DNA of 64,000 nucleotides from the NCBI RefSeq assembly GCF_024586455.1, contig NC_065921.1, positions 11,439,401 through 11,503,400 of the forward strand, given 5' to 3'. Origin of the DNA: Bactrocera neohumeralis (Eukaryota > Arthropoda > Insecta > Diptera > Tephritidae). Below, in pieces: positions 36,201-48,425 of this stretch; position 1 is the stretch's first letter, and every line of letters starts with the position of its first letter. A model generated the notes under the pieces. The model was not told the DNA's origin, made no database searches, and was given only the letters and a program-made list of their open reading frames with translations. The translations under genes and the position numbers were made by a program.

Positions 36201-36916
36201 CTATTATTTTGTCCATAACTATATTTTCAAATTACAACCGTTGGTTGATCTGCATAGGGAATAAAAGAATTCGCCAGTAGCCTCTATGCTATACGTTATC
36301 ACTCCAGTTGTACATTCCAAGTGTATACAGATTCCTATACTCTTGGTCTTTTCATTGAAACCCTTCGACGTCTTCAAAACTCTTGCGATGAGCAGTTCTC
36401 TCTTGTAATAGGACGGGAATGATAAGACAATTATAGAGTAATTTTTGTTCGTAGAGAGAGAGTTCTGTTTCTGAATTGTCAACCAATCCCAAAGTGGAGA
36501 AAAGTTATGCTGTGTTTGATCTCCAGGATTAAATTGTTGGTATTTTTTTTATATATTTTTTAATTTCTACCTGTTCCGAGATAGGTGAAGTCCTTCATTT
36601 GCAAGTAAATAGATAATACCACTGCGGCTTATATTAGCGTTATATCGAAGAGTTGTTTTAGAGAGCAAATCACCCTATCAATAACTTTGTTTGGTATCGA
36701 CATATTGATGAACAGTTATATAAATAATATAGCATACTTAGTTTTATCATATCTTTTCAGAACGATCCTTGGCAATGGAATATCATATTCTTGTTCACAG
36801 CTGCTTTTCTCTTCGTGACGAATTTGTTGTATTTGTTTTTTGGCCAAATGGTAGCGCAGCCATGGAACGAACTGCAGACTAAAGAAACGAAAAGTGTCAA
36901 TAATGAAGTGACATAA
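33248..36916 (+). CDS. Gene D: SLC17-type transporter, second subtype, 460 aa
   Basis: Exons are 33248-33257, 33357-33499, 33741-34149, 34209-34873 and 36761-36916, with intron phases 1, 0, 1 and 0; the total is 1383 nt ending in TAA. Helix 1 reads FHQRVNVPEVIVVL, where Pro-Glu replaces the usual Ser-Val after the RVN motif. Helix 2 is WGAILVQIPSGYICSTYG; helix 4 has R121, GLAQGVLFPTIFGH and KWCPLNER. RKSLNTISNWVPA, LNHIDLAPNFAPLLSG and VVKDE follow, with AQPWN after the last helix. An NGT sequon lies in loop 1. It begins only about 1.05 kb after gene C and shares its intron pattern. The last intron is enlarged to 1887 bp by a Tc1-like element. The first exon is tentative; the rest is firm. 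Substrate unknown. Confidence 0.86.
35482..36215 (-). mobile_element. Internally deleted Tc1-like element with terminal inverted repeats
   Basis: The ends TGGACAAAATAATAG (35482-35496) and its exact inverse (36201-36215) are flanked by TA on both sides. The minus strand encodes the end of a Tc1 transposase, P.DPNPMENLWSDLKKRY, the third-acidic-residue context of Tc1 (S/P-x-D-L/P-N-P-x-E). Only this C-terminal part survives. The true ends may extend a few bases further (CAGTTATGG-like on the right). It enlarges the last intron of gene D. Confidence 0.85.
35550..35599. repeat. Perfect hairpin, 20-bp arms
   Basis: ATATTTAGGTTTAATAAAGT (35550-35569) is followed after ten bases by its exact reverse complement (35580-35599). 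It lies inside the Tc1-like element. Confidence 0.85.
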
Positions 36917-36976
36917 ACATTTCCTTCACTTTAAATATATTATTTATTTGACAAGAAAATGATGATTGAAACAAGC

Positions 36977-36982
36977 AAATAA
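36977..36982 (+). terminator. Poly(A) signal, gene D
   Basis: AATAAA lies 61 bases after the TAA of gene D, with a TGTG element shortly after. Confidence 0.6.
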
Positions 36983-38029
36983 AACTTGTGAAATAATAAC
37001 AGAAGATGAAACTGGCTCTGTTTATCAGTGGCCGACTAAGTGTGATATTTGTACCTAGTAAAGTTAATTGTAACGTTTTTATCATACTATTCTTGGTGAT
37101 CCTTAACTAGATCATTCGAAATGTTTTAGCTACCTAGTGGACGTACTCCGCTCGACAGTGGCTGCCAAAGTGTGTAAAAACCCATTCAGGTGATCTTAGG
37201 CCGCTCCAGGTGATCTCCAGGTGACCTTAGGTAATTACTTTTTATAATGAACGTATATGCAATATATAACGCACGCTACCATTAGCCAGATCTGTACAAA
37301 GAACAAAGAAGGTGCTACATATAATATATACTTACTTACATTATAATTAATATTTATAAACACGAAGATTTGATTTGGTCAAAAAACCGAAAAAATTATA
37401 TAAAACGCTATTATTGTGTTGGGATTTTAGATTTCATCGAAAATATGGTAATAGTTTGGAAACCATAAAAAATTCGACTATATATGAAGTGAACATGTTC
37501 TGAATGGTGGTTCCCGATTCTAGTATACCTATAAATTTTATTGACAAAAAATACAGATTTCTGCCATTTCACAAGTATTTGCGGTAAACTAAAGTATCGT
37601 AAACAGAAGAATGAAAAAAAATTTCACAATTTCTACAGTTTTATTGTTATAAATTAGCATGTGGTTAAGTTGGCTACAGAAAACTATTTGCATAAACGCG
37701 GACTCTATTTCAAGTATTTATTTATGAGTGTTTTTAACTATTAAGTTACAGAACACGGTGAACAACCGTTAATGCAATTAAGCAATCAATTAAGTATTAA
37801 TAATTTACTATATCTGCTAAGTTTTTTATAACAGTTACAAGAAATTTATGGGTATATCAAGTATGTGCTTAGCGACGGTGCTTACCATTGTTCAAGTGAA
37901 AAGGCGGCAACAGCCACGAGTTTCGACCACGTGCCAGGTGGTTGGCATATAAAATTATTTTTGAGGTTTCACATTAGCAGCATGTCTAATTTTACTATTG
38001 GGGAGTATACAAATTGTTCGATTATTTTT
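36983..38029. other. Downstream of gene D
   Basis: Short duplicated ggtgatct/ggtgacct phrases occur at 37189-37232. Otherwise AT-rich with no supported gene. Confidence 0.4.
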
Positions 38030-39125
38030 AAGTTAAAGTATGGTTGGTAACCCTATTCCCAAATATGTTTAAAATAAAGCGATATAATTCGGAGAACTTC
38101 CTTAAACGTTTTTTGTGAGGCAGCGATTTTTCTAAGTTTTTTTTATAATATTTAAGTTGAATGTCCTAGATGGCAACTCTACTCAAACAAAAATCAAACT
38201 CGAGAACTTTTTGAATATTTCATGGCAGCCTTTACTAAACACCAGGCATTTAGTACAATCTTTTATTTTTTCTAATTTGTAATTTTTATAGATGGCGACT
38301 CTATTCCAAAATACGTTTAAAATTTAAATAAAACTTCATCGAGTAACAAACATCTTTAGAGATTTCATGTTCGGCAGACATTTATTTCTATTTTGTTGAT
38401 ATTTATGTTTTTAGACTGGTACATGGCAACTCTATTCCTAAAAACATTCAAAATTGAAAATTTGTGAAATAATTTATAGCAAAATATATTTGAAATACCA
38501 TACATTTAGTACCAATTTTGTAAAATTTTCAGTTTTATTTTTTTATATATGGCAACCCTATTCCAAAATATTTTTAAAATATAGCCTCATCGAATAACAT
38601 CCGAAAAACTTTTAGAGGTTTTAGGTTCGGCAGGCTTTTATTTAATAAAATTTATTTAAATTTATTAAATTTTGTTGATATTTATGTTTTCAGACTATCA
38701 GACTATTAGATGGCAACTATATTCCTAAAAAAATTACAAAATCAGAGATTTGTGAAATTCTTTAAAAATTTTCAAATTTTTTTTGAAATACCATCTGTTA
38801 AGTACAAATTTTGTAATATTTTCATTTTTATTTGTTTTATAGATGGCAACCCTATTCCAAAATATTTTTCAATCTCATCAAATAATGTTCGGAAACTTTA
38901 TCTATTTCAGGTTCGGCAGACATACATATTTCATATTTTGATATTTATGTTTTTAGATTATAAGATGGTAACTCTGTTACTAAAAAAATACAAAATCAAA
39001 AATTTTTGAAATTTCTTATAGCACAATTTTTTTTGAAATACCCATACATTTATTACAAATTTTGTAATATTTTCACTTTTAGTTTTTTTATATATGGCAA
39101 CCCTATTCCAAAATATGGCGAAATT
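38030..39125 (+). repeat. Satellite-like tandem array, dimeric about 255-290 bp
   Basis: The phrase ATGGCAAC (or one-base variants) recurs at about 38047, 38168, 38292, 38423, 38549, 38709, 38843, 38964 and 39094, a spacing of 121-160. From 38292 on, units alternate between ...CTATTCCAAAATA and ...CTATTCCTAAAAA types. Between them, shared blocks recur (ggttcggcaga, gatatttatgtttttaga, gaaataccatacattta, caaattttgtaatattttca). This gives a two-part repeat of about four diverged copies. Frame content is meaningless. Confidence 0.8.
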
Positions 39126-40245
39126 AAAGTATTGCGGAATAATTTATCGCAGACTTTCTAAAACTACATCTTTTACCTTGTTTGTGGTACGTTGAATATT
39201 ACTTCTTATACGAATGGCCATGTACATATAGATAATTCTGAGATCTATAGATCTGTCTCCAATCCAGTACCATATTTTATACCACAGTGATTTTTTAAAC
39301 TGTTAACTTTAAAGCAGTTCCATCAAACTGATGGCGTTATCAGACAATCTGGCCGTACATAACCATCCATTACAAATTCATGAACCAAACATCGGTCAAT
39401 CATTTGGCTTGCTGTCAAGTCACGTGCTGTTGCGGTCAATAGCGTCATATAAACGTCACGCTGTACACAGTCTCAGTTTACCTGTTGCTTTTTACTTCAC
39501 CTCACACAATTTCACAAATGTATGTATGTACTATATGTATATGTATTTCGTTTTGTTTTGCTACGAACAGCCCGCTCATGCAAATGAGCCAACTCAATGA
39601 CCGAATGGTGAATTGAAACCGTGTTTATTATTCCAAGGCGGTCGCTTTTGCGGTAACTACACGCAGTTGGGTATTGCCAAAACCAATCGCAGTACATACA
39701 TACAAACAAACAAACATATGCTAACAGTTTATATTTCACCTACTGACATTTATTCTAGGTATTTGTTTTTGACGGAATAGATGGATCGCAAATCAATTAA
39801 ACTGCTGGTGGTAAGGAAGGCAACTGCCGATAGGATGTATACATATGTGCTGCAGGCACTATTTATTACTATTTATTTTGGTAAAAAAATGTAAACAAAC
39901 ATTTGGTCTGCTAATGACGTCAATTGTGTTATTTAAGTGCCAAAGTATGTCATAAATACATCATTTGAAGATACTTGGCGAATTCGGAATATCAAAACAA
40001 TGAGCAGTTCTTGGAATTCTGAGAAAACACAAAGCGGATCAACGACAATTGAATAAGCGTAGCGAAGTAAATTTTGAATCGACTAGAAGAACAACAAGAT
40101 TACTGTCGAATATGTTTTGGTTTTTATAAGTATTATTAATGTGAGCTATGAATTTGCCATGTTACGTTTTTTGGGAATCACCGCTCAGCAAACATAATTT
40201 TATACCCTCATTGGGGTATATTACCGGTGTTTCAGATATCGATCT
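39126..40245. other. Noncoding sequence
   Basis: An open frame of 89 codons at 39331-39600 has no motif. No supported gene. Confidence 0.4.
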
Positions 40246-40251
40246 GAAATA

Positions 40252-41360
40252 TTGGATAGTCGAAAAAGTCTTTTCGTATTTTGACAATAGATGTCGTTGC
40301 AGTCGTACATCTCCAGTGCTACCAAATACATTGTGTCATCCATATAGTGTTGGAAAGGTGAGATCTTAAGCTTCATTTAACCAAACATAAATTCGGGAAG
40401 TTGAAAAAAAGTTACAGCTATTCAAAACTGAGTGAAAATAATGAAGAAATTCGCTATATTTAGAAATTTTTGTATAAAAAAGGGAAGAACGCCACGTAAG
40501 CTACCAATGATACTTATTTGTGAAGTTTACGGAGACGAAGCCGTATCAGTCATGTTCTGAAAATTTTGATGCGAAAAATGAACATAACTCTGGTCGACTT
40601 ATTGTTAAAAAAGTCGATGAAGTTATGGAAAAGGACCATCACATAATCAGCCATGACATCGCCAGGGAACTTAACATTCATCATCAAAAAGTCTGTCTAC
40701 AAAAAGAAGTTCCATGTTTTGGTACCTCATGAGTTGTCTGTGAAAAATTTAATGGACCGAATTAACATCTGCGATTCTTTGTTAAAACGAAATTAAATCG
40801 ATTTCTGAAGCGAATGGTAACTGGACATGAAAAGTGGATGAAATACGACAATAAAGTGTGGACAAGATGGTCCGGGGGTGGTGAAGATCAACAACTGGGC
40901 GCAAAGCCAGAATTGACGCCTCGAAAGGTTATGCTGAGTGTTTGGTGGGATTGGAAAGGAGTCATCTACTATGAGCTGTATCAGCCTGGCCGAACGATTT
41001 AGTCCACATTTTACTGTCAACCACTCATCAATTATGATATTGAAACAAGCAATCGAAAAAATTGGACAGAACAGATCAACAGAAAGGGTTTCATCTTCCA
41101 TCAGTAAAACGCTAGACCACACATATCTTTGATGACTCGGCCAAAACTGAGAGAGCTTGGCTGAAAAGTTTTAATGCATTCACCATATAGACCAGACCTT
41201 GCACCATCGGACTACCATTTGTGTTTAATGCAGAACTCCCTTAAAAGTTGGCTTCAAGAGAAGCCTGTGAAAATTACTTGTCGTAGTTTTTCGCCGAGAA
41301 ACCAGAAAAGTTTTACACCGATGGAATAATGTCCTTAGCAGAAAAATGGCACAAAGTGGG
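40252..41360 (+). mobile_element. Inactive mariner, 3' truncated
   Basis: It starts TTGGATAGTCGAAAAAGTC after TA and has the same leader as the 12.1-kb copy. The plus strand carries SENNEEIRYI, RLIVKKVDEVMEKDHHI, ARELNIHHQ, VPHELSVKNLMDR, VTGHEKWMKYDNKVWTR, and LTPRKVMLSVWWDWKG. The LAPSDY region then appears as rpdLAPSDYH in another frame. The AQPLFSL-like core is deleted near 40545 and again near 40690. The 3' inverted repeat is missing; similarity stops near 41360. Confidence 0.85.
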
Positions 41361-43066
41361 TTACCAAAGGGGTAAAAAGCAACCCCTGGTACTTTGGGAA
41401 GTCTATAAGGAGGAGTCAATCTTTTGAATGCCTATGCTTGACGAGAATTTCAACAGACTCTGTGGCCTCACTAACGATACCTTTTCCAATGAGACACTGG
41501 CCATCACCATGCAAAGAGATACTCCATTGTTAACATTTACTGCAGTTTTCTCCATCTGCCAGCCCCATTCTACAAGCGTGTAGTACCATCAGACTATGAC
41601 CAATGGGTATTCCAATCATCTTCCTATAGTACCTTCTATCAAATACCAGTATGAGTTTTGTATATTTCCAATATGATATATTGGTTTGAACATGACTCTT
41701 GCAGTTTTGCACATAAGTGGATCGTCCCATTTGATTTTCCAGATCGCCATATAGACAATACGTGGTTTTTTCCAATGTTTACTGACATGAAGTTAAGCTA
41801 TGTTTTCTACATTTAAGCCCAATAAATCTAGTATTTCGATGCATTTTATGAACTAATTAACTGAAGCAAGTATTTATTAACCTTTTGTAATTAGGTTTTA
41901 TTAACTGATTCATAACTTTTTTGAGATTAGTTCCGCCAAAATGGAGTGACACCCGAAACACACAAAAAACAAAAAGAAAAACAAATGTTCACAATTACCG
42001 TATATTGAACTGATTTTTTGTGCATTTTTCAAAATGCTTAACCTTTATTATACCATTTTTGTATATGCCAGCTATGTGTCATCCTCATATGCAAATTCGA
42101 GAGACCTCCAACTGAAATTGGCGTATGGCATATGAACTGGCGTCTACATTTGTGCAAAATATTTCCCTCCAACATTTGTGCATTTCAAGTTCATGTACAG
42201 TATGATTTTCAATATTCATTAAACATTTTAATCAATTTAGACACTTGCGTACGCGTGCTCGGCATATAAAACACTTAATTACGCCGTTTTGACTTTTCAG
42301 TTTTGCACTCCAACTGTTTGTGTACCAAGTAATTAAATCGTGGAAAATGGAGAAATCACAAAAAGGTCTGCCCTCGCTGCACCATTTAAGTGTGCACGAG
42401 TATGGTATATGGCAAGTGGAAGTCATTTACATTTTTAGCCGACTAAGTTTATGTCAGCGCTAAGTTAGAATGTAGGAATCGAAAAAATTCGAAATGGCTA
42501 ATAAAAATGCTATAACCTCCAAATGTGGGGTGATTGATCTAAAAATGTTTGAAGCTTTTTTGGCAACTATTTTGTTAGTGGCAACTGATTTTTATAGTTC
42601 GTACTAATGTTTTTATCAGCTCACATGAATGTCGAAGCAGTATCGTTATAAAATACTTGATTTACGATACATTTCCACCAATTTCTGGTAAACTTCTTGA
42701 AGGAACTGTTCAAGGATTCCCATGGCTTTCTATGAATAACAGATTTTGAATATTCATAGATTAATATTTTGAAAAAGACAATCGAGTTTTATGTGTTCAT
42801 TTCATCAAAATTATTTGTTATATATAAGTTGTTGATGGCGTTTCCAAGCCACCGCTTCTCGCTCATCAGGTGCCATCTGACATTAACATACTCAAAATAT
42901 CCCAAAGCTATAATTGAAACATAAATGACCCAGACTGGTCAGTTTAAACTGAGAAATGCCTCATGTGAATGGTCTACCCACCTCAGTTAATGACAATAAT
43001 ATCAAAAATGTTAAGGAAGCACAGCGTTTTTTTCAACACTGCTCTTTTCATTTCTTAGGTTTTAAT
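41361..43066. other. Noncoding sequence
   Basis: The segment after the mariner (41361-41775) has weak coding-like composition but no recognisable protein. The rest is AT-rich. Confidence 0.35.
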
Positions 43067-43745
43067 GGGTGATCTATTTCGAGGTTCCCCACTTCTTTAA
43101 AGAAACCACTCATAAACTACAAATTTAATGGGGAATGTTTATTATCATTCGAAAGAACATTGTTTGGCATTTATTTCCGATGGCTCGTTTGAGCATTTCG
43201 ACTGGTAACTGGTGAATGACATGCGTGCTATTGTTCTTCGTCCCAAGTGAGGTAGTATTGCTTTTTTACATACCCATTGAGCCAAAAATGGAACTCATCT
43301 CTGAACAAAATTCAGCTGGAAAACATAGGATCCTCTTGGAAGTTTTCTAGAGGTCATAGAGCGAAGCTGTATTTTGTACGCTTAAAATTTAAGATCTCGA
43401 CGTAAAATGCGCCAAGTCGTTCCATACGTTAGTCGAAGTTGCTGAGCGGCCCCGAAGCGACTCCCCGGAGTCTTCGTGTACATCTCAACTACGGCTGCTA
43501 TATTTTCTTCACTGCTTGCTGGACGTGGTTTATTCGGTCGAATATTATCCAATCATGAATGCTGGGTCTCAAGATGGGTGACGTTGTTGCGAATAGTACG
43601 TGAATTTTCGTAGTAAAGTTGAGCGATTTTTAAATGTTGTTCAGGCATAAGTACTTCCATGATGCAATTCCAAATAATACAGAACAAGAAATTCACGCGT
43701 GATCTGTCAAAAAAGGTTTTAAAAAAAGTATAATGAAACTCAATA
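43067..43745 (-). mobile_element. Internally deleted Tc1/mariner-superfamily element (same family as 23.5 kb)
   Basis: The left end is GGGTGATCTATTTCGAGGTT, and the minus strand starts from MPEQHLKIAQLYYENSRTIR at the far side. NVTHLETQHSWL, RPASSEENIAAVVEMYTKTP and GAAQQLRLTYGTTWRILRRD follow, then a jump to the C-terminal end (NAKQCSFE). The right terminal repeat is eroded. The ordering is the reverse of the deletion in the 23.5-kb copy, which lacks the DNA-binding half. Confidence 0.75.
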
Positions 43746-44079
43746 GATTACAAAGCAAACTCTTTGTGAAAGAATAAACGCAATGTCAAACAGACGTGCT
43801 ATTTCTGATCATTTATAAGGCTGCCTTTTTTGGTAGAAGTGTTGCAAAATCGGATCATCAGGATGGTCTTCATAGGCGTGGTCGTATTGGTCACATAAGT
43901 CCCAAAAATAGCCAAACTTTGTATATAAAATATTCAAGACGTGGCGCTACCTATAATCAACACTATAAGAATACATCCTTCTCTTTCAAACGCATTTAAC
44001 CACATGTAAATCCGATGACAGTTGTTAATGCTTTAGTCATATTAAATAAAAAAAAATCGGTGCAATTGAAAAAAAATAT

Positions 44080-44400
44080 TGGGTATACGAATTGATAAGA
44101 AAAAGTTTATGCTTGTGGTTTACATGATTAAAAATGGTTGCGAATATTTAAAGGACCATCAAGGGCCATGTTGTTTAATAGCTTGTAGTTTTGCTGAATT
44201 GACGGAAAAAGTTCGTGAAATTACTAGTAGCAATGCAAATTTTACCACGAGAATGTTGGCAGAGGGATTAAATATGTGTAAAAAAAACACTATTTGGAGA
44301 ACTTTATCTGAAGATTTTAGTAAGAAACGGGTCTGTGTGCATTTTCTTGTACATTAATTAATTGAAGACAAAAAAAGTAAACGAGTTCTCGATGACAAAA
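44080..44400 (+). mobile_element. Mariner-like DNA-binding fragment
   Basis: The plus strand reads SFAELTEKVREITSSNANFT, RMLAEGLNM, then NTIWRTLSEDFSKKRVCVHF, the helix-turn-helix pattern of mariner-group transposases (V-R-E-x-x-x-S-N...L..LN.....I...L...L..). No catalytic part or termini were found. Confidence 0.6.
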
Positions 44401-46329
44401 TGAATATTCGTTTGATCCATAAATATTTTATGTTTTCCAAACGGCAAACTACAGGAGTTTTTTATGATGATATTCCAGCCATTCGAGTAGGTTATGGCTA
44501 CAGTGTGAAAGAACATACTTATACGTGATATAAGAAAATCCATGCATGTGCTGATTCCATACGTTATTTTGTGTTTAATTTATCTATTTTGCATAAATTA
44601 TAACTTTTAAAGATAATACTTTATTATGTGCATATTCGGTTCGTTTTGGGACACAAGAAGGGAGAAAAACAGATTTGCTGTTGAAATTTTAACTATAAAA
44701 TTATGGTGGGGAATTCAGTACGTTACAATCTACAATAACTGTTAAATACCCTAGAGTTCAGCTAATGACAATTATGCTTGGGTTTTTAGCAAGCCATTTA
44801 TATTACACTTAACTCTGAAGAAAAATGTGTGCAAATAATAGATATTAAAAGCTGAATTTCTTCGAATCAAACATAATAGCTTAAAAGCCCATGAAATGTT
44901 TTACAAGCTGTTACAATATGTATGTACAACCCCCAACAATCTTTTATTAGCTGGCATGCGAAAAGTAATTAAAAAACTTTCACACTACGCCGTGTCTTCT
45001 AATAAGAGAGCTCATACCACCAGTGTAGACACATCAACATGGAATTTTAAGTATACGCTGCTCACGCTGTTGTGAAATTTTAAATTGTTATATTAAATTG
45101 CTTAGAAATTCCAATGCCGTTAGTCACAGAGAAAACTCCCATGAATGTCATTATAATTAATTCGACTGCTTTTATTATGCAAAACATTATTTTTTTGTAC
45201 AAAATACATTTATTTATTGTATTTATAAGTTAATAGCACAAATATGCTTAAATCACAGTTAATTCCTTCCTAACAAGCACTTTTTACAACACTTTAATGA
45301 GAATGGCTAATACAGCTCGCGATTAGAATTCATGTAAATAAATCTGTTTTGCTCATAACGCAATTTGCGCAGAGTTAAAGCGCTACCGTGAATACACCTG
45401 CAGTGGAAGTTTAATTAATTTCGAACGACTTTTTGACGAACTGAAGCTTATCAGCGCTATTGACACGCATACCAGGCACATACACATGCACATAACCACT
45501 GGTGTATATCACATATACCAGGCATGTGCTAACAACAATTATGGTTGATGATAATTGTTGTTATTCAGCGATTGTTGTTGTTCGATCTGAATGAGCTTTT
45601 GCCGGCGTAATTTATTTGTTAAAAAATTTTAATTTTTTTTATATAACACAAACACTTGAGTTAACATTATAATCACTTTAATGGCACTCGACTGATTGAC
45701 AAAGTGTGTAAACTAAAAATGATTAAGCATAAATAAGAGCCATAAAAACATTGGTAATTTTTTATTGCGGCTCTAGTGGAGTTAGCTGCGAGAGATTTGT
45801 GGCCCTGCATGGCGAGGACAAGGGTATTGATAGGCCGAAAGAGGCAACGGCTCGAGACTTCAATTGAGTGAATATGATTTATGAGATTTAAAACAACATA
45901 ACGGTATTTATCGGATACTTGTATTATTTTCAATGCTTGAGTTGTTATGTTTTTAAATCGAACTCATACAAGAACAGAGTTAAGAGATCTACGAAATATA
46001 TACATAGTAGTCCAAAGCTCCAAAGCACACGTTTTGTAACTGACCTCTCATGATATATCTGACAAAGAAACGTTATTATTTCTTTAAAAACTCATATTAC
46101 TTTGCAAATTGTACAAACAATAAGCTATTACCACAATTTATGGTAATTTTATGAGGGCTTTGAGAAATATGAATTCGATTTTACCCATTTTTTGCACAAG
46201 AACATGTTTTTTCGGGAAGATATTCTCTCTGAATTTCAATAATATACCTCACAGCTTGACCGACAGTAACGGTAAAAAGTAGGCTGTAGGCACATATTCG
46301 GTATCTGGGAAAAGTAATTGAAAACAGTT
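44401..46329. other. Noncoding sequence
   Basis: AT-rich with ttgttgttattc runs near 45555-45590; no supported gene. Confidence 0.4.
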
Positions 46330-46770
46330 TGTAGTCTGTCTTCACTAGTTTTATGACCAAACGTTGTATGAATGGAACAAAAACTGTTCAAACCCTAGGT
46401 AGCGAATATTAGGACCCTGGCACCTATAGTTATAGTTACAGAAAATTTCGGCCAATGCGTGAGATATATAAATGAAAATTGAAGAGAATCCTTTCCTTAT
46501 TATATTATCTCTCTATTCGAACTTCCGAGTGACTTTATACTGGATATATCGGCCAATCTCCCATATAATTGAAAATTTCACAGAATTTTTTCATTCAGTG
46601 CATTTTTGTGCTTAAAATGAATAAAATTGGATGAAAACTTGCTGTAAACCTCATATATTTAACATGCCTTATGTACTAATGAAAGTATTACCCCGTTTAG
46701 TCATTGCAAGTTGCCAGAGTATGAAATGTTCAGTTATACTCGAACTTAACTCTTCTTTAGTTGTTTAGAA
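46330..46770 (+). repeat. Dispersed repeat, family 1, full-length-like copy
   Basis: Same block order as 421-912: gaacaaaaactgttcaaacccta, cttccgagtgactttatactgg, tgaataaaattggatgaaaactt, then gttgccagagtatgaaatgttcagttatactcgaactta and ttagttgttt. Confidence 0.65.
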
Positions 46771-47261
46771 GTAACTTAATGCCACGTTTTTAGAAGTATC
46801 GTGGCCTTAAAGACACTATTTTTACAAAGTTTTACTTCGAAATTGGTTGGTGTTTTGTATAAACTAAAGTCAAATAATCGTATGGAATCTCAAATTGTGT
46901 TATATTGCATATGTTACATGTGTGGCTGTGATCCGATTCCGCTCATTTTATTATTAATAGCATTGGAATGTTAAGGGTATGTTTTGTATCAAATTTGGTT
47001 CAAATTGGTTGAGCCGTTCTTGAGATATAGGATTTCACCTTAAGTGGATGCCCATTAAACAATCTTAACATAGTTGCTAAAAAGTAACTAACTTAACTAT
47101 GAAATTAAATACTGCTGAGTTTTATTTAGTGAGTTAGGGCACTTTAAAAACTTTTCAATAAAAAAGGATATGAGAACGGGTGTGGTTATTGTCTGACTTC
47201 ATCCATTTGCAGAGTGCAAATTCTATAATGTCTTGCGCTCAGCACATTAAATTTTTATAGC

Positions 47262-48425
47262 TTTAATGCTTTGTGAGAACCCCGCATATATGTAAGGTTC
47301 TATCGAGCGTATTGTGTGAAAGATTAAAGCCCACCGTCAACAGACTGATTGGACTTTATCAGTGTGGCTTTAGACCTGGAAAATTAATAAGCGACCAAAG
47401 ACATCGACACAAACCTCTTCGTCGATTTCAAATCCTAAAAGCTGCTTTCGACAACACGAAAAGGAGCTGCTTTTATGCCGCGATGTCTGAATTCGGTATC
47501 CCCGCAAACCTGTGTAAACTGACGTTGAGCAACACCAAAAGCTTCGTCAGGATGGGGAAAGACCACTCCGAGCCGTTCGATACCAAACGAGGTTTCCGAC
47601 AAAGCAACTCCCTATCGTGCGACTTCTTCAATCTGCTGCTGGAGAAAATAGTTCGAGCTGCAGAACTTAATCGAGAAGAAACAATATTCTACAAGAGTGT
47701 GCAGCTGCTGGCGTACGCCGATGATATTGATAACATCGGTCTCAACACCAGCGCCGTTAGTTCTGCTTTCTCCAGGCTAGACGAGGAAGCAAAGCAAATG
47801 GGTCTGGCAGTGAACAATGGCAAGACGAAATATCTCCTGTCAACAAACAAACAGTCGTCGCACTCGCGGCTTGGCTTTCACGTCACAACTTTGAAGCCGT
47901 AGATACTTTCGTCTATCTTGAAACCAGTATAAACACCACCTACAATGTCAGCCTCGAAATCCAACGCAGAATAACTCTTGCCAGCAGGTGCTACTTCAGA
48001 CTGAGTAGGTAATTGAGAAGTAAAGTTCTCTTTCGACGAAGAAAAACCAAACTCTAGAAGTCACTCATTATTCCGGTGAATATGCATTCGATGGAACAAC
48101 TGATGAGTCGACATTGCGATATACGACCATATTGAAAGATTTATGGTTCTTTGTGGCGTTGAGGCGAATGGCACGATGGAACGATGAGCTCAGATATACG
48201 ACGATATTGACATAGTTCAGCGAATGGACGCAAACACTCCAGCTCATAGGAAGACCTCGACTGTCTGAAAGACCGGGGCAAGCAGAAGGACCTCCCTTCA
48301 CGTTGGAATATCAAGTGCAGAAGGACCACGGCTTCGCTGAATATCCAGAAGAAAAACGATTGACGCGCTGTTGTTAACTCGGCTATAATCGCGTAAACGG
48401 TGTCTACGCCAGTAAAGAAGAAGAA
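47262..48425 (+). mobile_element. LINE fragment with reverse transcriptase domain
   Basis: An open frame of 209 codons carries the RT palm and fingers: KVLSSVLCERLKP, GLYQCGFRPGK, a shortened region, then CFYAAMSEFGIPA, FDTKRGFRQSNSLSCDFFN and the catalytic LLAYADDID. After the stop at 47902 the connection domain and 3' end continue in broken frames to GTCTACGCCAGTAAAGAAG. It is 5' truncated with a small internal deletion around 47390-47450. It is the best-preserved copy of the LINE family also seen at 2.2-3.1, 49.2-49.7 and 57.5-57.9 kb. Confidence 0.85.

Noticed and set aside
38030..39125. CRISPR-like array
   Set aside because: Repeats are long, diverged and AT-rich with no short uniform repeat and spacer pattern, and the genome is eukaryotic.
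39331..39600. An 89-codon open frame
   Set aside because: No recognisable domain, ends in low-complexity TATGTA repeats, and has no supported splice partners.
47273..47902. The 209-codon frame as a host gene
   Set aside because: It is a reverse transcriptase with YADD and a LINE 3' region, and it is repeated as fragments elsewhere in the window.
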